Below, piece after piece: positions 7,572-8,959 of a DNA stretch of 8,959 bases. The stretch's first letter is position 1. Every line of letters starts with the position of its first letter. The translations under genes and the position numbers were made by a program. The notes below the pieces were generated by a model. It was given only the letters and a program-made list of their open reading frames with translations. It had not been told where the DNA came from and did not search any database. Source of the DNA: Candidatus Hydrogenedentota bacterium (lineage in GTDB: Bacteria; Hydrogenedentota; Hydrogenedentia; Hydrogenedentales; SLHB01); NCBI GenBank assembly GCA_003552765.1, contig PUOI01000226.1:1-8959 (forward strand), read 5' to 3'.

Positions 7572-7585
7572 TGGAAACCCTCCTT
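7561..7585 (+). promoter_or_regulatory. Extended Shine-Dalgarno-like motif in a hairpin
   Basis: AAAGGAGGTGAT (7561-7572) is complementary over 12 nt to the common bacterial 16S rRNA 3' end ATCACCTCCTTT. AAGGAGG (7562-7568) can pair with CCTCCTT (7579-7585) across a 10-nt loop, hiding the site. The ATG at 7571 opens only a 9-codon frame ending at 7597. The ATG at 7608, preceded by AGGATGGG, opens a 23-residue frame to 7679. No real gene follows, so it may be a relic start region or chance. Confidence 0.3.
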
Positions 7586-7757
7586 CGCACGAAATAGGAT
7601 GGGTTTTATGTACAACACGCAATTATTTATACTCAGTTTCGCACGGCTTGCCGTAGCCCTATCGAACGAGATCCCCTAGGGCGGGGTACCCAACAGGGCC
7701 GGGAGAAGGCCTAAGGTAGCTCCACGGGATGATTCTATTTGGGACAGAGCCAAACCC

Positions 7758-7962
7758 GCGCCAAAGGCGCGCTAGCGAGTAGCCTAGGGCAAGCGAAGCG
7801 CAGCCCTAGGATGGCGCCCCCCGAATGTCCGTCCTGAAGGGACGAAACAAAGGCGCGGGGCTCGCTTCGGTCCCTTCAGGACCGATGTCGGGAGGCAACC
7901 TGTGACCTAGGGGTGCGCCTCGCTTGCCCTAGGCTACTCGCTCATGGCGCCTTCAGCGCCAT
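7758..7962. repeat. 205-bp palindromic REP/MITE-like structure
   Basis: The arms 7774-7810 and 7906-7942 are inverted copies matching at 35 of 37 positions, including 23 consecutive bases. Each arm is itself a hairpin: CCTAGGGC (7783-7790) pairs with GCCCTAGG (7803-7810), and the other arm repeats this with 7 bp. An inner pair, gtcctgaagggac (7831-7843) and its exact inverse (7870-7882), adds a second level. Small hairpins cap the ends (gcgcc-aaa-ggcgc at 7758-7770; atggcgc-cttca-gcgccat at 7944-7962). The result could fold into a branched structure. No open frame runs through it. This nested design is typical of REP-derived or non-autonomous mobile repeats. Other copies would lie outside this window. 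Confidence 0.75.
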
Positions 7963-7963
7963 G

Positions 7964-7975
7964 CACTATATAGTG
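7964..7975. repeat. Perfect 12-bp palindrome CACTATATAGTG
   Basis: It sits just past the 205-bp palindromic structure and about 77 nt upstream of the sensor start. The AT-rich centre could serve as a -10 (TATAGT, 7969-7974), but no -35 lies at the right distance. A dimeric repressor or activator site is an equally plausible, untested reading. Confidence 0.35.
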
Positions 7976-7984
7976 GAACCGCCC

Positions 7985-8024
7985 GTTTGAAAGGCCATAT
8001 ACCAGCGGCGAAAGCCGCCCAAAC
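7985..8024 (+). other. Possible structured leader of the sensor gene
   Basis: GTTTG (7985-7989) can pair with CAAAC (8020-8024), enclosing a GCGGC-GAAA-GCCGC hairpin (8005-8018) with a GNRA tetraloop. It lies 28 nt before the ATG at 8052. The pattern fits no riboswitch class I know, and it may be part of the adjacent repeat. Confidence 0.25.
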
Positions 8025-8051
8025 ATCCGAGGCAAGAAAGCGACAACAACA

Positions 8052-8959
8052 ATGCAGTATCAGTACCTCTATTCTTCATCTTCCATGCAGCAACCCCCTT
8101 CCCACTCCTCCCTTCCGCCGCTTTTAAGCTGTGCGTGGCTTATCGGACTTCTTCTGCTCCTTCTACCCTACCTCGCCGAGGCTGAGGACACCGTTGGCGT
8201 CGGAGTGCTTGCGTATCAGGGCGTTGAACGCAGCCCGGGGCAGTGGCCCACGACAGCGGACTCTCTCAGCGACGAGGTCTTGGAACACGAATCCGACAGT
8301 GTTCCCCTGCGCTTTGAAGAGGGCGAGCCCCCCGTGCGGACAGCCTCTGTGGATTTTTCCATTGCCAGTAGCCATCCCTATTGGACCGCTGCGGGCGCCG
8401 GCCTCCTCATCCTTATGAGCGCGTCGCTCGCGGGCGTGTACACGTTCAACCGCAGACTGCAACGAACATCTGCTCAATTGCGGGAAAACGAGAGCTATCT
8501 AGATGCAACGCTTCATTCCATAGGGGACGGGGTAATCACCTGTGACATGAATAGGGCCATCGTGAAGCTTAACCCCGTGGCGGAGAAGCTCACCGGCTGG
8601 AGCACGCACGAGGCGGCGGGCCAGCCCGTGGACGAGGTCTTTCACATTGTCAACGCCAAGACCCGCGCGCGAGCGGAGAACCCGTTGGAGAGAGCCCTGC
8701 GGGAGGGTACGGTGGTTGGGTTGGCCAACGACACGGCCCTAATCGCGCGCGACGGCTCCGAGTTCCAGATCGCCGACAGTTGCGCGCCGATAGCCGACGC
8801 AGCAGGCCATACGTTGGGCGCCGTGCTCGTGTTTCGGGACGTCACCGAGGAGTACCGCCTGCGCGAGGAACTCGCCGAGCAGCAAAAACAAATCAATTAT
8901 GTCCTTGGCGTTACGAATACCGGCTTCGACATCATCGATTCCGAGTTCAATTTGCGCGA
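8052..8959 (+). CDS. PAS-domain membrane sensor, probable histidine kinase (3' partial)
   Basis: The frame is open from ATG 8052 to the window end (302 codons). A signal-anchor or signal peptide appears at about residues 24-44 (LLSCAWLIGLLLLLLPYLAEA). Residues 46-102 (VGVGVLAYQG...ERSPGQWPTTADSL...VDF) resemble the start of a PhnD-type periplasmic binding domain but stop after about 57 residues. A second membrane segment follows at about 110-132, then a charged linker. A PAS domain covers about 146-265 (LDATLHSIGDGVITCDMNRAI; NPVAEKLTGW; ending VLVFRDVTE). A second PAS domain starts at INYVLGVTNTGFDIIDSEFN (281-300). HisKA/HATPase or another output domain would lie beyond the window, so 'kinase' is inferred from architecture. 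The ATG at 8085 is an alternative start closer to the signal peptide. Neither start has a good SD. The gene is divergent from oppC. Confidence 0.85.
   Translation, partial: MQYQYLYSSSSMQQPPSHSSLPPLLSCAWLIGLLLLLLPYLAEAEDTVGVGVLAYQGVERSPGQWPTTADSLSDEVLEHESDSVPLRFEEGEPPVRTASVDFSIASSHPYWTAAGAGLLILMSASLAGVYTFNRRLQRTSAQLRENESYLDATLHSIGDGVITCDMNRAIVKLNPVAEKLTGWSTHEAAGQPVDEVFHIVNAKTRARAENPLERALREGTVVGLANDTALIARDGSEFQIADSCAPIADAAGHTLGAVLVFRDVTEEYRLREELAEQQKQINYVLGVTNTGFDIIDSEFNLR

Larger units (their letters stand above)
7193..8051. other. Repeat-rich intergenic region, no convincing gene
   Basis: About 860 bp separate the divergent oppC and sensor genes. From left to right it holds a 7-bp hairpin (7201-7207 with 7214-7220), a weak minus-strand -10 for the opp operon (TACAAT, plus 7236-7241, with no good -35) and a nested inverted repeat (7271-7520). 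Then come an SD-like hairpin (7561-7585) and two tiny open frames (7473-7571, 32 codons; 7608-7679, 23 codons). Further on are an unassigned stretch 7680-7757, a 205-bp palindromic structure (7758-7962) and a possible structured leader (7985-8024). No transposase, tRNA or rRNA gene is seen. Longer frames here, such as 7300-7536 on the plus strand, run through repeat sequence and resemble no protein. Confidence 0.8.

Noticed and set aside
7710..7720. CCTAAGGTAGC, as in the I-CeuI site of 23S rRNA
   Set aside because: Only 11 bases match and the flanking sequence does not continue as 23S rRNA.
7985..8024. Known riboswitch (c-di-GMP, cobalamin, TPP)
   Set aside because: The conserved core words of these classes are absent; only simple hairpins are seen.
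7193..8051. CRISPR array or transposase-bearing insertion sequence
   Set aside because: The repeats are inverted and irregular, without evenly spaced direct repeats, and no transposase frame is present.
8131..8477. Open frames on both strands overlapping the sensor gene's 5' part
   Set aside because: The frame starting at 8052 carries signal, membrane and PAS features and continues to the window end. The others are shadows.

Overview
The window looks like a chromosomal segment from a GC-rich, probably Gram-negative bacterium. It encodes an ABC-2 exporter, an oligopeptide/dipeptide transporter, a PlsC-type acyltransferase and a membrane sensor protein. Dense palindromic intergenic repeats and a release-factor-like (baeRF) protein would fit a little-studied, environmental lineage (for example PVC-like or Hydrogenedentota-like genomes). 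That assignment is an impression from gene style and repeats, not something the sequence proves.

Layout. (1) Positions 2-2006, + strand: an ABC-2 export pair, with an ATPase cut off at its N-terminus by the window edge and an overlapping permease. (2) Positions 2105-2141: a 15-bp perfect hairpin between two convergent genes. (3) Positions 2166-3251, - strand: a baeRF family protein with a good SD and a near-consensus sigma70-type promoter. (4) Positions 3441-4295, + strand: a 1-acylglycerol-3-phosphate acyltransferase. Its 3' end overlaps the next, convergent gene by 17 bp. (5) Positions 7192 down to 4279, - strand: a tightly packed peptide-transporter operon oppC-oppD-oppF, with a 2-nt gap and then a 4-nt ATGA overlap. 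The other permease (OppB) and the binding protein (OppA) are not next to it. (6) Positions 7193-8051: about 860 bp without a convincing gene, filled with inverted repeats. These are a nested pair around 7271-7520, a 205-bp palindromic REP/MITE-like structure at 7758-7962, and an SD-like motif held in a hairpin. (7) Positions 8052 to the window end, + strand: the N-terminal part of a PAS-containing membrane sensor, probably a histidine kinase. Its extracytoplasmic part looks like the first stretch of a PhnD-type binding domain joined directly to the membrane segment.

How they work together. The exporter pair would form one membrane complex that pumps a drug, lipid or other substrate. OppC, OppD and OppF supply one permease and both ATPases of a peptide importer and need a partner permease and a binding protein from elsewhere. 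The sensor gene is divergent from the opp operon across the repeat-rich region. A regulatory link is possible, but nothing in the sequence shows one. I found no tRNA, rRNA, CRISPR array or transposase gene. The most unusual parts are the repeat-rich gap with the incomplete opp operon and the shortened sensor domain.
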